From the NCBI GenBank assembly GCA_964492845.1, contig CAZBMZ010000004.1, positions 62,001 through 126,000 on the forward strand: a DNA stretch of 64,000 bases, given 5' to 3'. Each line of letters starts with the position of its first letter. Position 1 is the first letter of the stretch. The translations under genes were made by a program, and so were the position numbers. Shown one piece after another: positions 16,091 to 24,658 of this stretch. The stretch comes from JADJPF01 sp964492845. GTDB lineage: Bacteria > Acidobacteriota > Blastocatellia > Chloracidobacteriales > JADJPF01. Under the pieces are notes generated by a model. That model worked only from the letters and a program-made list of their open reading frames with translations, was not told the origin of the DNA and ran no database searches.

Positions 16091-17062
16091 ATGAAAGAAG
16101 ATAAACTATACATTGGTATTGTTTTAGAAGGAGCGCAGATTAAAACCGCGCTTGTTGATAGCTCTGGTCAGATTTTGTTAGAACAAACCAATACAGTTAT
16201 CCAGCGTAAAACTACGGAACTAACTCAACAATTAATTGAACTAATTACAAGCTTTAAGCAAAAAGCTCCTCAATATGGGCAATTAATAGCAGTTGGCGTT
16301 GGTATACCTGGGCTTATCAATCTTAAAACTAATAAAATTGAAGTTTTGCCTAACTTGCCACAAATATCAACTAATACACTTTATGATGATATTGTCCAAG
16401 CTACTGGAATAGAAGTAATTTTTGATAATGATGCTAATTTAGGGGCTTATGGTGAATGGCAATGTGGAGCAGCCCAAGGTTATCAAAATATTATTTATGT
16501 AACGGTTGGAACTGGAATCGGCTCAGGAATTATTCTTAATGGTCAAATGTGGCGAGGAACAACAGGTTTTGCAGGTGAGCTAGGGCATACAACTATTAAT
16601 GTAGATGGAATTGAATGCGCTTGTGGTAATGTTGGTTGTTTAGAAACTGTTGCCTCTGGGCCAAATATTGTCCGACGAATGCAGCAACGTCTTTATAGAG
16701 ATCGCACTTCTTCTTTAACTCGTCTTTTTATCCCTCGTGATCGAGAAATGACCCACGAAGATATTGTTCAAGCGGCTCTTTCTGGAGATGAACTTTCTCA
16801 AGTAGTTTTTGAACGTACTGGTCATTATTTAGGCATTGCCGTAGCAAGCTTAATTAATTTATTTAATCCTGAAATAGTAGTTTTTGGCGGCAGTGTCATG
16901 GCGGTAGGAAATATCTTGCTCAAACCAATTATTGCAGAAACAAAGCAGCGAGCTTTTAGACCTTCTTTTGACCATTGCCAAATAGTAGCCGCAAAACTAG
17001 GTACATCATCAGGCGTAATTGGTGCTGCAATCCTAGCACGAGATACTTTTAAGAAAACTTAA
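16091..17062 (+). CDS. ROK-family sugar kinase (glucokinase-like)
   Basis: The 323-residue protein contains the ROK core: DNDANLGAYGEW, GTGIGSGIILNG with the catalytic-region Asp/Glu, and the zinc motif GHTTIN...CACGNVGCLE. It would phosphorylate a hexose such as glucose or N-acetylmannosamine with ATP. The N-terminal phosphate loop, usually DxGGT, is here VLEGAQIKTAL, so the canonical residues are changed. The ATG follows AGGAGAAGCC. It is first in a rightward run with lepA and the LON-domain gene. Confidence 0.85.
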   Translation: MKEDKLYIGIVLEGAQIKTALVDSSGQILLEQTNTVIQRKTTELTQQLIELITSFKQKAPQYGQLIAVGVGIPGLINLKTNKIEVLPNLPQISTNTLYDDIVQATGIEVIFDNDANLGAYGEWQCGAAQGYQNIIYVTVGTGIGSGIILNGQMWRGTTGFAGELGHTTINVDGIECACGNVGCLETVASGPNIVRRMQQRLYRDRTSSLTRLFIPRDREMTHEDIVQAALSGDELSQVVFERTGHYLGIAVASLINLFNPEIVVFGGSVMAVGNILLKPIIAETKQRAFRPSFDHCQIVAAKLGTSSGVIGAAILARDTFKKT

Positions 17063-17117
17063 ACTTTTCGCTGATATAAATTTTTCAAGGAGCATTAAGA
17101 GGTACTAAATTTTCGTC

Positions 17118-18917
17118 ATGCTAAGTAATATTCGTAACTTTTCTATTATCGCCCATATTGATCATGGTAAATCTACTCTAGCTGATCGCTTATTAGAACA
17201 CACTGGCGCGTTGTCACAACGTGAAATGTCAGAACAAGTGTTAGATGCAATGGATTTAGAACGTGAGCGCGGCATCACAATAAAAGCCCATTCAGTCAGA
17301 TTAAACTATCTAGCCAAAAACGGGGAAAATTATATTCTTAATTTAATTGATACCCCAGGACATGTGGATTTTTCCTATGAAGTTTCTCGCTCTCTTTCTG
17401 CTTGTGAAGGTGCATTACTTGTTGTAGATGCCTCACAAGGAGTAGAAGCACAAACCCTAGCTAATGCTTATTTAGCTATTAATAACAATTTAGAACTAAT
17501 ACCTGTAATCAATAAAGTAGACCTTCCATCGGCTGAACCCGACAAGGTAAAAGAACAAATTGAAAATGTAGTTGGACTAGATGCTAGCCAATCAATACTT
17601 GCTAGTGCTAAAACTGGTCTTGGAACAGAAGATATTTTAGAAGGTATTGTTAGCCGTATCCCATCGCCAAAAGGCGACCCTACAGCCCCATTAAAAGCTT
17701 TAATCTTTGACTCCTGGTTTGATAATTATCGTGGAGTAATCGTTATGATGCGTATTATTGATGGGGAACTTCGCCCCGGTATGAAAATACGCTTTATGGC
17801 AACTAACCGCGAATATTTAGTTGATGCTTTAGGTGTACTAACTCCTAAAATGAAAGAAATCAAAGCTTTAGGTGCTGGTGAAGTAGGATTTTTAATCTCT
17901 AATATTAAAAATGTTTCTGATGTGCAAATCGGTGACACAGTTACTAACAGTGTTAATCCTACTAAAGAAGCTTTTCCAGGCTTTCAAGAAATTAAGCCAA
18001 TGGTGTTTTCTGGCCTTTATCCTGTAGAAAGTGATAAATATGAAGAACTAAGAGATGCACTAGAAAAACTCCGCTTAAATGATTCTTCATTTTTCTATGA
18101 GCCTGAAACCTCCCTAGCTTTAGGATTTGGCTTTCGCTGTGGCTTTTTAGGCTTACTTCATATGGAAGTAGTCCAAGAACGATTAGAACGGGAATTTTCT
18201 TTAGAGCTAATTACTACTGCACCATCTGTACGTTATCGTATTACTACAACAGCAGATGAAGTTTTAGAAATTGATAGCCCTTCTAAACTTCCAGATCCAT
18301 CACGAATTGCTAAAATGGAAGAGCCAATCATTACTGCTACCATTATGACTAATGATGACTTCCTTGGGCCAATTCTAAAACTACTTGAGGAAAAACGCGG
18401 AGTACAAAAAGGCTTTGAATATATTACTTCTACCAGGGTAATGCTTACCTATGATGTACCATTAAATGAAATAGTGCTAGATTTTTATGATCGTCTAAAG
18501 TCCGTCTCTCGTGGTTATGCCTCTTTGGATTATCATTTAGCCGGTTATCAAGAATCTAAACTAGTCAAATTAGATATACTAGTTTCTGGTGAGCCAGTAG
18601 ACGCGCTTTCATTAATTGTTCATAGTGAAGGGGCAGCACATCGAGGACGAGCCTTAGCTTCTAAAATGAAAGAACTTATTCCCCGCCAACTTTTTGAAGT
18701 CCCAATTCAAGCCGCAATTGGCAATAAAATTATTGCTCGTGAAACAGTTAAAGCTATGGGCAAAAACGTCTTAGCCAAATGTTATGGTGGTGATATTACT
18801 CGTAAAAGAAAATTATTAGAAAAGCAAAAAGAAGGTAAAAAGCGAATGAAGAAGATCGGACGTGTAGAGATTCCTCAAGAAGCCTTCTTAGCAGTGCTTC
18901 GAGTGGATGAAACTTAA
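17118..18917 (+). CDS. lepA: Elongation factor 4 (LepA)
   Basis: The 599-residue length is standard. The GTPase motifs are complete: AHIDHGKSTLADR (G1), ERGITIKA (G2), DTPGHVDFS (G3) and NKVDLPSA (G4). The LepA-specific C-terminal domain is present, ending near KKIGRVEIPQEAFLAVL. It is a membrane-associated/cytoplasmic ribosomal GTPase thought to act on stalled or assembling ribosomes. It is 55 bases after the ROK kinase. Confidence 0.97.
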   Translation: MLSNIRNFSIIAHIDHGKSTLADRLLEHTGALSQREMSEQVLDAMDLERERGITIKAHSVRLNYLAKNGENYILNLIDTPGHVDFSYEVSRSLSACEGALLVVDASQGVEAQTLANAYLAINNNLELIPVINKVDLPSAEPDKVKEQIENVVGLDASQSILASAKTGLGTEDILEGIVSRIPSPKGDPTAPLKALIFDSWFDNYRGVIVMMRIIDGELRPGMKIRFMATNREYLVDALGVLTPKMKEIKALGAGEVGFLISNIKNVSDVQIGDTVTNSVNPTKEAFPGFQEIKPMVFSGLYPVESDKYEELRDALEKLRLNDSSFFYEPETSLALGFGFRCGFLGLLHMEVVQERLEREFSLELITTAPSVRYRITTTADEVLEIDSPSKLPDPSRIAKMEEPIITATIMTNDDFLGPILKLLEEKRGVQKGFEYITSTRVMLTYDVPLNEIVLDFYDRLKSVSRGYASLDYHLAGYQESKLVKLDILVSGEPVDALSLIVHSEGAAHRGRALASKMKELIPRQLFEVPIQAAIGNKIIARETVKAMGKNVLAKCYGGDITRKRKLLEKQKEGKKRMKKIGRVEIPQEAFLAVLRVDET

Positions 18918-18938
18918 AATATAAATGAAAGTAGCCTT

Positions 18939-19643
18939 ATGTCATCAACAGAATTATTTAACACCAAAGAAATACCTGTTTTCCCATTATCTGTAGTGTT
19001 ACTGCCAGGTGCATTACTACCACTACATATCTTTGAAGAACGCTATAAGGAAATGATCAAAGATTGTTTAGAAAGTGACAAAGTTTTTGGTCTAACCTAC
19101 TCAGCAGAAAATGAAACAGGGCCGCCTGCCGTTGGTGCTATTGGTTCGCTAGCTCAAATTATGGCTGTAGTTCCGCTAGACGGCGGACGAATGAATATTT
19201 TAACTGTTGGAACTACCCGCTATAAAACATTAAAATATGTTGGAAATAAGGCTTACTTAAAAGCAGAAGTAGAAATTATTTCTGACCAAACAGATGATTA
19301 TGACAATAACGCTTTGATGGTAGAAGTTAGAAAACTTTATGATCGTGCAGCAGACGCATTAAAAGCAATAAATGATGAACAAACTCTACCAAAAGATCTT
19401 CCTGAACCGCCAGAAGATTTTTCTTTTGCTGTAGCAGCCGTGTTACAACTATCTATAGAAAAAAAACAAATGCTTTTAGAACTACGTTCTAGTGGACTAA
19501 GGCTTAATAAATTGCGTAAGTATTTATCATCAATTATCGATGATTATGAATCACGCGCTCAAATCCATAGCCGAGCCAAACGCAATGGTCATCATGGCTC
19601 GTCAGAAGCATTAAAAACCTTAAAAAGCGAATTTAAAGACTAG
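18939..19643 (+). CDS. LON N-terminal (substrate-binding) domain protein
   Basis: The 234-residue protein matches the stand-alone LON domain: IPVFPLSVVLLPGALLPLHI, then FEERYKEMI, GRMNILTVGTTRY, and a helical C-terminal half. The AAA+ and protease domains of Lon are absent, as is usual for this family. It may deliver substrates or act as an adaptor; the exact role is unknown. It lies 21 bases after lepA and is probably co-transcribed. Confidence 0.88.
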   Translation: MSSTELFNTKEIPVFPLSVVLLPGALLPLHIFEERYKEMIKDCLESDKVFGLTYSAENETGPPAVGAIGSLAQIMAVVPLDGGRMNILTVGTTRYKTLKYVGNKAYLKAEVEIISDQTDDYDNNALMVEVRKLYDRAADALKAINDEQTLPKDLPEPPEDFSFAVAAVLQLSIEKKQMLLELRSSGLRLNKLRKYLSSIIDDYESRAQIHSRAKRNGHHGSSEALKTLKSEFKD

Positions 19644-19651
19644 AAAATAAG

Positions 19652-20479
19652 CTACACCCCAGCTAAATCCCAGCGTTTAATAGTATCTTTAACTAAATCT
19701 GCTACGGCTTGGGTAACTCGCTCAAAGTAAATTTTTGCTTTTTTCTCATCAAAATCTGGATAGCCTTGACCCGGTTGATAAAGTCCAATGGACGATGGAA
19801 ACGGGGTCGCGCTCCAGGTTCCCGGACGAGGATAAGCAATTGCCATATCTTTAGAGTATTTTTCTGGATGTACTAATTTAGGATCTATTGCTTGAATAAA
19901 AGCTGTTTCATTATTTCCAGCATGTCCGCCGTCTTGACCAAATACCTCTTTAGTAATTTCACTAGTAAAAGACCACCAGTTAATTACAAGTGTTCGAGTG
20001 CCACGATTATTGTTAGCTACTTCGCCTGCAACCGCTTGTAGTGCGGCAGTTTGGCCTCCGCCATGACCATTCATAATAATAATATTCTTAAAACCGTTTT
20101 GTACTAGGCCCTGTAAGATTTCTTTAACAAATGCTCGGTAAACTGTGTCTGAAATTTCAAAAGCACCTGGATAATTTGACATGCTTCCTGTCATTCCATA
20201 GGGCAAAGTAGGTGCAATTAGCGCGTTAATTTCTGGAGCAATTTTTTGTGCAATAGCCTCTGGAGCAATATTATCTGCCCCATTAGCAGTAACTCCATGA
20301 GGCTCTAATGTACCTACGGGTAAAATTACAGTATTAATTTTTGTTGGTACAACTTCCTTAAATTCTAGCCAATTAATTTTATTCATTTCCCTTGTAGAAA
20401 CCAGGTCTTTAGTTTGGCTAAAAGTTGTGTTAACAAAAAGCAAAAAAAAGAATAAAAAGCCTAAGATAAACTTAAACAT
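19652..20479 (-). CDS. Exported creatininase-family amidohydrolase
   Basis: The 275-residue protein has a signal peptide (FILGFLFFFLLFVNTTFSQ) before the creatininase fold. Metal-ligand motifs are visible: GTLEPHG (Glu59, His61), NGADN (Asp69), NGHGGGQ and GGHAGNNET. Family members hydrolyse cyclic or linear amides (creatinine, formamidopyrimidines, mycofactocin precursors). A periplasmic location is unusual for most family members. It lies just downstream of a TonB receptor on the same strand, suggesting uptake and processing of one substrate. Confidence 0.82.
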   Translation of the reverse strand: MFKFILGFLFFFLLFVNTTFSQTKDLVSTREMNKINWLEFKEVVPTKINTVILPVGTLEPHGVTANGADNIAPEAIAQKIAPEINALIAPTLPYGMTGSMSNYPGAFEISDTVYRAFVKEILQGLVQNGFKNIIIMNGHGGGQTAALQAVAGEVANNNRGTRTLVINWWSFTSEITKEVFGQDGGHAGNNETAFIQAIDPKLVHPEKYSKDMAIAYPRPGTWSATPFPSSIGLYQPGQGYPDFDEKKAKIYFERVTQAVADLVKDTIKRWDLAGV

Positions 20480-20494
20480 TTATTTTTCCTTATT

Positions 20495-20526
20495 TTTAGG
20501 AGAGGGTGAAAAATCCCTCTCCTAAA
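20495..20526. repeat. Hairpin between receptor and creatininase genes
   Basis: TTTAGGAGAGGG (20495-20506) and CCCTCTCCTAAA (20515-20526) form a perfect 12-bp stem with an 8-base loop. There is no T-tract on the minus strand, so it may stabilise or attenuate the transcript rather than end it. Confidence 0.5.
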
Positions 20527-20547
20527 TAGATTTAGATTTATTTTTGA

Positions 20548-23500
20548 TTAGAAACTTAAGCGGAAGCCTAATTGTAGTTGCCTAGGAGCAAAAGAAAAAG
20601 TAATTCGCTCTTTTGGTAAGATAAAGCGACCGTTTTCTTGTGGAGGAAGATTAAATCTACCATCTGGGCCAGGAGGAAACACATTGCTATTAAAATCTAG
20701 CTGCGGGTTAACTCGGTTAAACAAGTTAAATGCTTCAAAAAAACCTTCAATAGAAACATTGTCTTTAATGTTAACTTTTCGAGTAACTCGCAAGTCTACA
20801 CTAGCAAACCCGCGAGAAATCCCAGCATTTCTAGCAATTCCTAGCGGACGATCTCCAGGAATAATATCTGCATTCATATTTAGGTCTACACCAGCACCAA
20901 CATTAAAAGGTCGGCCAGATTCTAAAGTGACGATATTGGAAATTTGGAAATCTCTTAAAATTGGGTTTTTAGTGTAATTCATTGTCCAAAGACCAGAAAA
21001 AACAAAGCGGTTTCGTACATCTTGAACTGAAAAACCTTTTTCTCCTCCTAAATTTAGCGGGTCGTTATAAGCGACTAGTTCAACTCGGTAATCAACAAAA
21101 TTGTCTAAAGCTTTAGAAAAAGTATAGTTAGCCAGAAAAACAAAGCTTGTGCCAAAGCGTCTTTGGGCCTGTATTGTTAAAGCATTATAGTAGCTATCAC
21201 CGCTAGATTCCAGGTTTTGAACAGTTCCGCGAGTTGGATCAATACGTCCTAAAACACGGCTTTGTAAAGGGTTTCCCGCGATTGGGCGGACAATAGGATT
21301 TATATCTCGACTTAAAAACAACTTAATCCCACGAACATATTGATAACTAACAGTTACTAAAGTTTGACGAGCAGGAACATAATTAAACCCTACATTAACT
21401 TGCTGGGTGTATCCATTACGTAAATCTTTTTGAATGTCTGCTTCAGTAAATAGTTGACGAATAACAGGAACACCTGGCGGGACTTTACTACCTTGTGGAA
21501 ACATCCGTCCAGGCAAAGAAAATGGAATAATTGAAAATGGAAAAGGTAGAAGTGGAATTACTTGATTATTAACAACTTGTTGGGCAAGTCTAAAAATAGG
21601 TGAAAAGGGTGTAACACCATGAAAAATTCCGTAAGAAGCCGTAAAGTTTAAGTTATCTCGGATTTGATAAGCTAAAGCAACTCGCGGGCTAAAATTACCA
21701 TTATTGGTTGGTGTATATTGAAGACGTTCTAGGTCATAGCGCAAGCCTAACTTTAAGGTAAAGTTATCTTTAATTCTAATGTCATCTTGAACATAGGTAG
21801 AAAAATAATTTGTATTTAAGGAAAGAAAAGGATCTCCAAAGCCTTGAATAAAATTAGTTGGAATTGGTAAGTTAGGTAAATCTAGCAAGGGAAAACCCGG
21901 CGTACTTCTAACTATATTTTGAGCTAACAAAGTCAAAAACTGTTTTTGCTCTGGCGAACGTAAACTTGGGTCAAATAATTGAAGTCCATTAAAGAAAAGT
22001 GCTGGGTTAAATGGTGCGCCTGCTGGATTAAAATTAAGTTGAGTGAAAAATCCTTGACCAGCAGAACCAACAGGAATTTGATTAGTATCTTTAGGCAAAT
22101 TTACTCGAATATAATCAAAACCAAACTTTAATTGATTGCGCCCTCGTTGCAAGGAAACATTGTTAACTATTTGATAAATAAACTCTTCTCTCTCAGCAGG
22201 AAGTTGTGTACTACGTCCAGCAACAACAGTTCCTTGAGTAGTTGTAATATTAAGACGCGGGCCAAAAGGATCTATTGCATTTACACCTAAATCACGTCGA
22301 GCAAAAAGAAAGCGTGTTTCATTTACTAAATTAAATTTAGTTGAAACATATGTATTGGACAAAGAAAGCGTATCATCTCGCAACCGTTGTTGGCCGCCTA
22401 TACTTTCTGTTCTAACCCCTCCAAATGGTTCTATCCTACCATCATAACTTCGTGCGTAATTATACCGAACAGCTAACAAATCATTAGCACTTAATTTAAG
22501 GTCTGAGCGAGCTAAAAAAGAAGTATTAGCTTCAGAAAAAGGAATTGCACCAGATCGAGCAGGAAAACCCATACGATTTAATGAAGCAATTGTAGCAGGA
22601 AGGATATTAACCGTTAGACTATCAGCAACAGAAAGACGCTCAAAAGAAGTAAAGAAAAAAGCTTTATCTTTTTTGATTGGCCCGCCTAAAGTTGCACCAA
22701 ATTGATATTGCTCAAAATCGCTTTTAGTTTGAGTAAAAGCATTTCTAGCACTTAAAGAATCATTGCGAAAGAATGAAAACAAGCTACCACTAAATTGATT
22801 GCCACCACTACGAGTAACAATATTTACAATTCCACCTTGAGCGCGTCCAAATTCAGCAGAAAAGCTATTGCTTACAACTTGAAATTCTTTTACAGCCTCT
22901 TGTGAATAAGTAGCACGTACTGAGCCTGAATTAAGGTCATTATTGTCCGCACCATCAATAGTAATATTATTTTGACGTGCGTTTTGTCCATTAAAGTTTA
23001 GTCCAGAAGTATTTTGAATACCTTGAAGCGGAAGACGATCTTGGACTACACCAGCAGTTGTTAAACTAAAATCCAAAAAATTACGTCGGTTAATTGGAAG
23101 CCCTGAAATAAGATTTCGGTCAATCGCTGTGCTTTTTTCTGTTTTATTTGGGTCAAGAGCAACTATGCTATCTGCGCTAACTTCAATTATTTCATTAGTT
23201 CCACCAACAGTTAAACTAAACTCTAAAAGCGATGTTGTCCCAATAGTTAAAGTAGGCTTAATGACTTGTTGGGTAAAACCATCTGCTTGAACTTTTATTT
23301 CATAAGTACCTGGTGGTAGTTGTATTAAAGAATAGCTTCCATCTTCTAGGGCTTGGATGCTACGCTCAAAATTAGTTTCTATTTGTCGTGCAACAATTGT
23401 TGCACCAGCAATTGCTCCACCAGAAGCATCTTTTACTGTGCCAAGAACACTAGCAGTAGTTGAGCCGCTAGATTGAGCTAGAACTAAATTATTTTGGCTA

Positions 23501-23553
23501 CTAGCCGAGAAAAACCCCAGCATAGCTATCATTATTATGGCATAACGCCACAT
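20548..23553 (-). CDS. TonB-dependent receptor with carboxypeptidase-regulatory-like domain (Oar-like)
   Basis: The 1001-residue outer-membrane protein has a signal peptide and an N-terminal regulatory-like beta-sandwich (~35-120: GTVKDASGGAIAGATI, PGTYEIKV). A plug domain follows (LPINRRNFLDFSLTTAGV, then NNITIDGADNND and FSAEFGRAQGGIVNIVTRSG), and then a long beta-barrel ending in RLSF. The terminal aromatic residue is the outer-membrane assembly signal. It would import a ligand using TonB energy; the ligand is unknown. It is clearly paralogous to the gene at 56256 (same length and motifs). Start after GGGAGGA. Confidence 0.9.
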   Translation of the reverse strand: MWRYAIIMIAMLGFFSASSQNNLVLAQSSGSTTASVLGTVKDASGGAIAGATIVARQIETNFERSIQALEDGSYSLIQLPPGTYEIKVQADGFTQQVIKPTLTIGTTSLLEFSLTVGGTNEIIEVSADSIVALDPNKTEKSTAIDRNLISGLPINRRNFLDFSLTTAGVVQDRLPLQGIQNTSGLNFNGQNARQNNITIDGADNNDLNSGSVRATYSQEAVKEFQVVSNSFSAEFGRAQGGIVNIVTRSGGNQFSGSLFSFFRNDSLSARNAFTQTKSDFEQYQFGATLGGPIKKDKAFFFTSFERLSVADSLTVNILPATIASLNRMGFPARSGAIPFSEANTSFLARSDLKLSANDLLAVRYNYARSYDGRIEPFGGVRTESIGGQQRLRDDTLSLSNTYVSTKFNLVNETRFLFARRDLGVNAIDPFGPRLNITTTQGTVVAGRSTQLPAEREEFIYQIVNNVSLQRGRNQLKFGFDYIRVNLPKDTNQIPVGSAGQGFFTQLNFNPAGAPFNPALFFNGLQLFDPSLRSPEQKQFLTLLAQNIVRSTPGFPLLDLPNLPIPTNFIQGFGDPFLSLNTNYFSTYVQDDIRIKDNFTLKLGLRYDLERLQYTPTNNGNFSPRVALAYQIRDNLNFTASYGIFHGVTPFSPIFRLAQQVVNNQVIPLLPFPFSIIPFSLPGRMFPQGSKVPPGVPVIRQLFTEADIQKDLRNGYTQQVNVGFNYVPARQTLVTVSYQYVRGIKLFLSRDINPIVRPIAGNPLQSRVLGRIDPTRGTVQNLESSGDSYYNALTIQAQRRFGTSFVFLANYTFSKALDNFVDYRVELVAYNDPLNLGGEKGFSVQDVRNRFVFSGLWTMNYTKNPILRDFQISNIVTLESGRPFNVGAGVDLNMNADIIPGDRPLGIARNAGISRGFASVDLRVTRKVNIKDNVSIEGFFEAFNLFNRVNPQLDFNSNVFPPGPDGRFNLPPQENGRFILPKERITFSFAPRQLQLGFRLSF

Positions 23554-23788
23554 AGTAGATTCCTCCCACTATAAATTAGTCTTCAAGTTTGTTAAATTTT
23601 GGAAAATTTTGGAAAATTTTTTGAGCAAAATGAGGTGGTGATTCAGCCAAACCATTATAGATTATTTTATTAGTTTTTTGTAAAGTTTTATCCTTAAAAT
23701 TTACTAGGTTATTTACACAAAATCTTAGGTAATGATTTTGATAAAATCTATTATTTTACTTAAAAATTTATTTTTCATAGGAGAAAAA
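23554..23788. other. Intergenic region between receptor and VOC genes
   Basis: The region is strongly AT-rich and has a short tandem repeat TTTTGGAAAA TTTTGGAAAA near 23596-23620. Ribosome-binding sites lie at both ends. No gene was seen. Confidence 0.4.
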
Positions 23789-24187
23789 ATGCTATTAGGA
23801 TTAAGAACTGTCGTTTACTATGTTTCTGATATTAATCAAGCCAAAGCTTGGTACAACAAAGCATTTAATATAACCCCTTATTTTGATACCCCTTTTTATG
23901 TTGGTTATAATGTGGGTGGTTATGAATTAGGGCTACATCCTGGAAAAACCGCAACTCCAGAAGATGAAACCGGCGCAGTTAGCTATTGGGGTGTAGAAAA
24001 TATTGCTAAATCACTTGGGCATTTATTATCAGTCGGAGCAAAGCCAAACAAAGATATTCAAGATGTTGGTGACGGGGTTAAAGTCGCCACTGTAATAGAC
24101 CCATTTGGAAATATTATTGGGATAATTGAGAATCCTTATTTTTCCTTAGCAGAAAACAGCACAGTAAGTAATTTTTCAGCTTCTTGA
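23789..24187 (+). CDS. Glyoxalase/VOC-superfamily protein
   Basis: The 132-residue protein is a single vicinal-oxygen-chelate module pair: LRTVVYYVSDINQAKAWYNK, then GGYELGLHPG, and DPFGNIIGIIENPYF. This fits the bleomycin-resistance/dioxygenase superfamily. I start it at ATG 23789, with AGGAG just before, instead of an upstream frame beginning at 23732. The reaction is unknown. Its last 52 bases overlap the 3' end of the convergent gene at 24136. Confidence 0.8.
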   Translation: MLLGLRTVVYYVSDINQAKAWYNKAFNITPYFDTPFYVGYNVGGYELGLHPGKTATPEDETGAVSYWGVENIAKSLGHLLSVGAKPNKDIQDVGDGVKVATVIDPFGNIIGIIENPYFSLAENSTVSNFSAS

Positions 24188-24516
24188 GAGTTAACTTTAA
24201 TTACATTAGGCCCGTCTAGGGGTTGAAGCAAAAGGATCCGACCTTGGCTATTTACCCCTACACGGACAGTAACGCCATAGTCTAGTAAAATTTCATAAGT
24301 TGCAAAACCATCACCGCAACTTCTTTTTTCTGGTAAAGTAAATTTTGTTTTGTATTTATCAACAATCCATTCCAACAGCACAGCTAAATATTTTTGGTTA
24401 GTTCCAGCGGGCCAAAAATTATTATGATTTTTTATCTGGGTTGTATCAAAATTTTCTAAAATGTGTCGTGCTGCAAATTGCAGTTCATCATATTTAGTCC
24501 AATATAGCGATGGCAT
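24136..24516 (-). CDS. Hypothetical protein overlapping the VOC gene
   Basis: The 126-residue protein contains conserved-looking segments (PSLYWTKYDELQFAARHIL, NFWPAGTNQKYLAVLLEW, GFATYEILLDYGVTVRVGV) but no recognised domain. No signal peptide. It overlaps the convergent VOC gene by 52 bases tail to tail. Composition and lack of stops favour a real gene. Function unknown. Confidence 0.55.
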   Translation of the reverse strand: MPSLYWTKYDELQFAARHILENFDTTQIKNHNNFWPAGTNQKYLAVLLEWIVDKYKTKFTLPEKRSCGDGFATYEILLDYGVTVRVGVNSQGRILLLQPLDGPNVIKVNSQEAEKLLTVLFSAKEK

Positions 24517-24602
24517 AAATTACCCTAAATTATTTATTTAAAGATATAAAATGCCTCTATATTTTAAGTTTAGCAACTAGTTGTTGCAAGAAGCGATAAT
24601 AT

Positions 24603-24618
24603 GAATGATTATTCATTC
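24603..24618. promoter_or_regulatory. Inverted repeat operator candidate
   Basis: GAATGA-TTAT-TCATTC lies about 41 bases upstream of the collagen-like gene start, just after GATAAT at 24595-24600, which could be a -10 box. This suits a dimeric repressor site. Confidence 0.35.
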
Positions 24619-24658
24619 GACAAAAATTATTATCAAAAAGTAAAGAGGCCATAAATAA

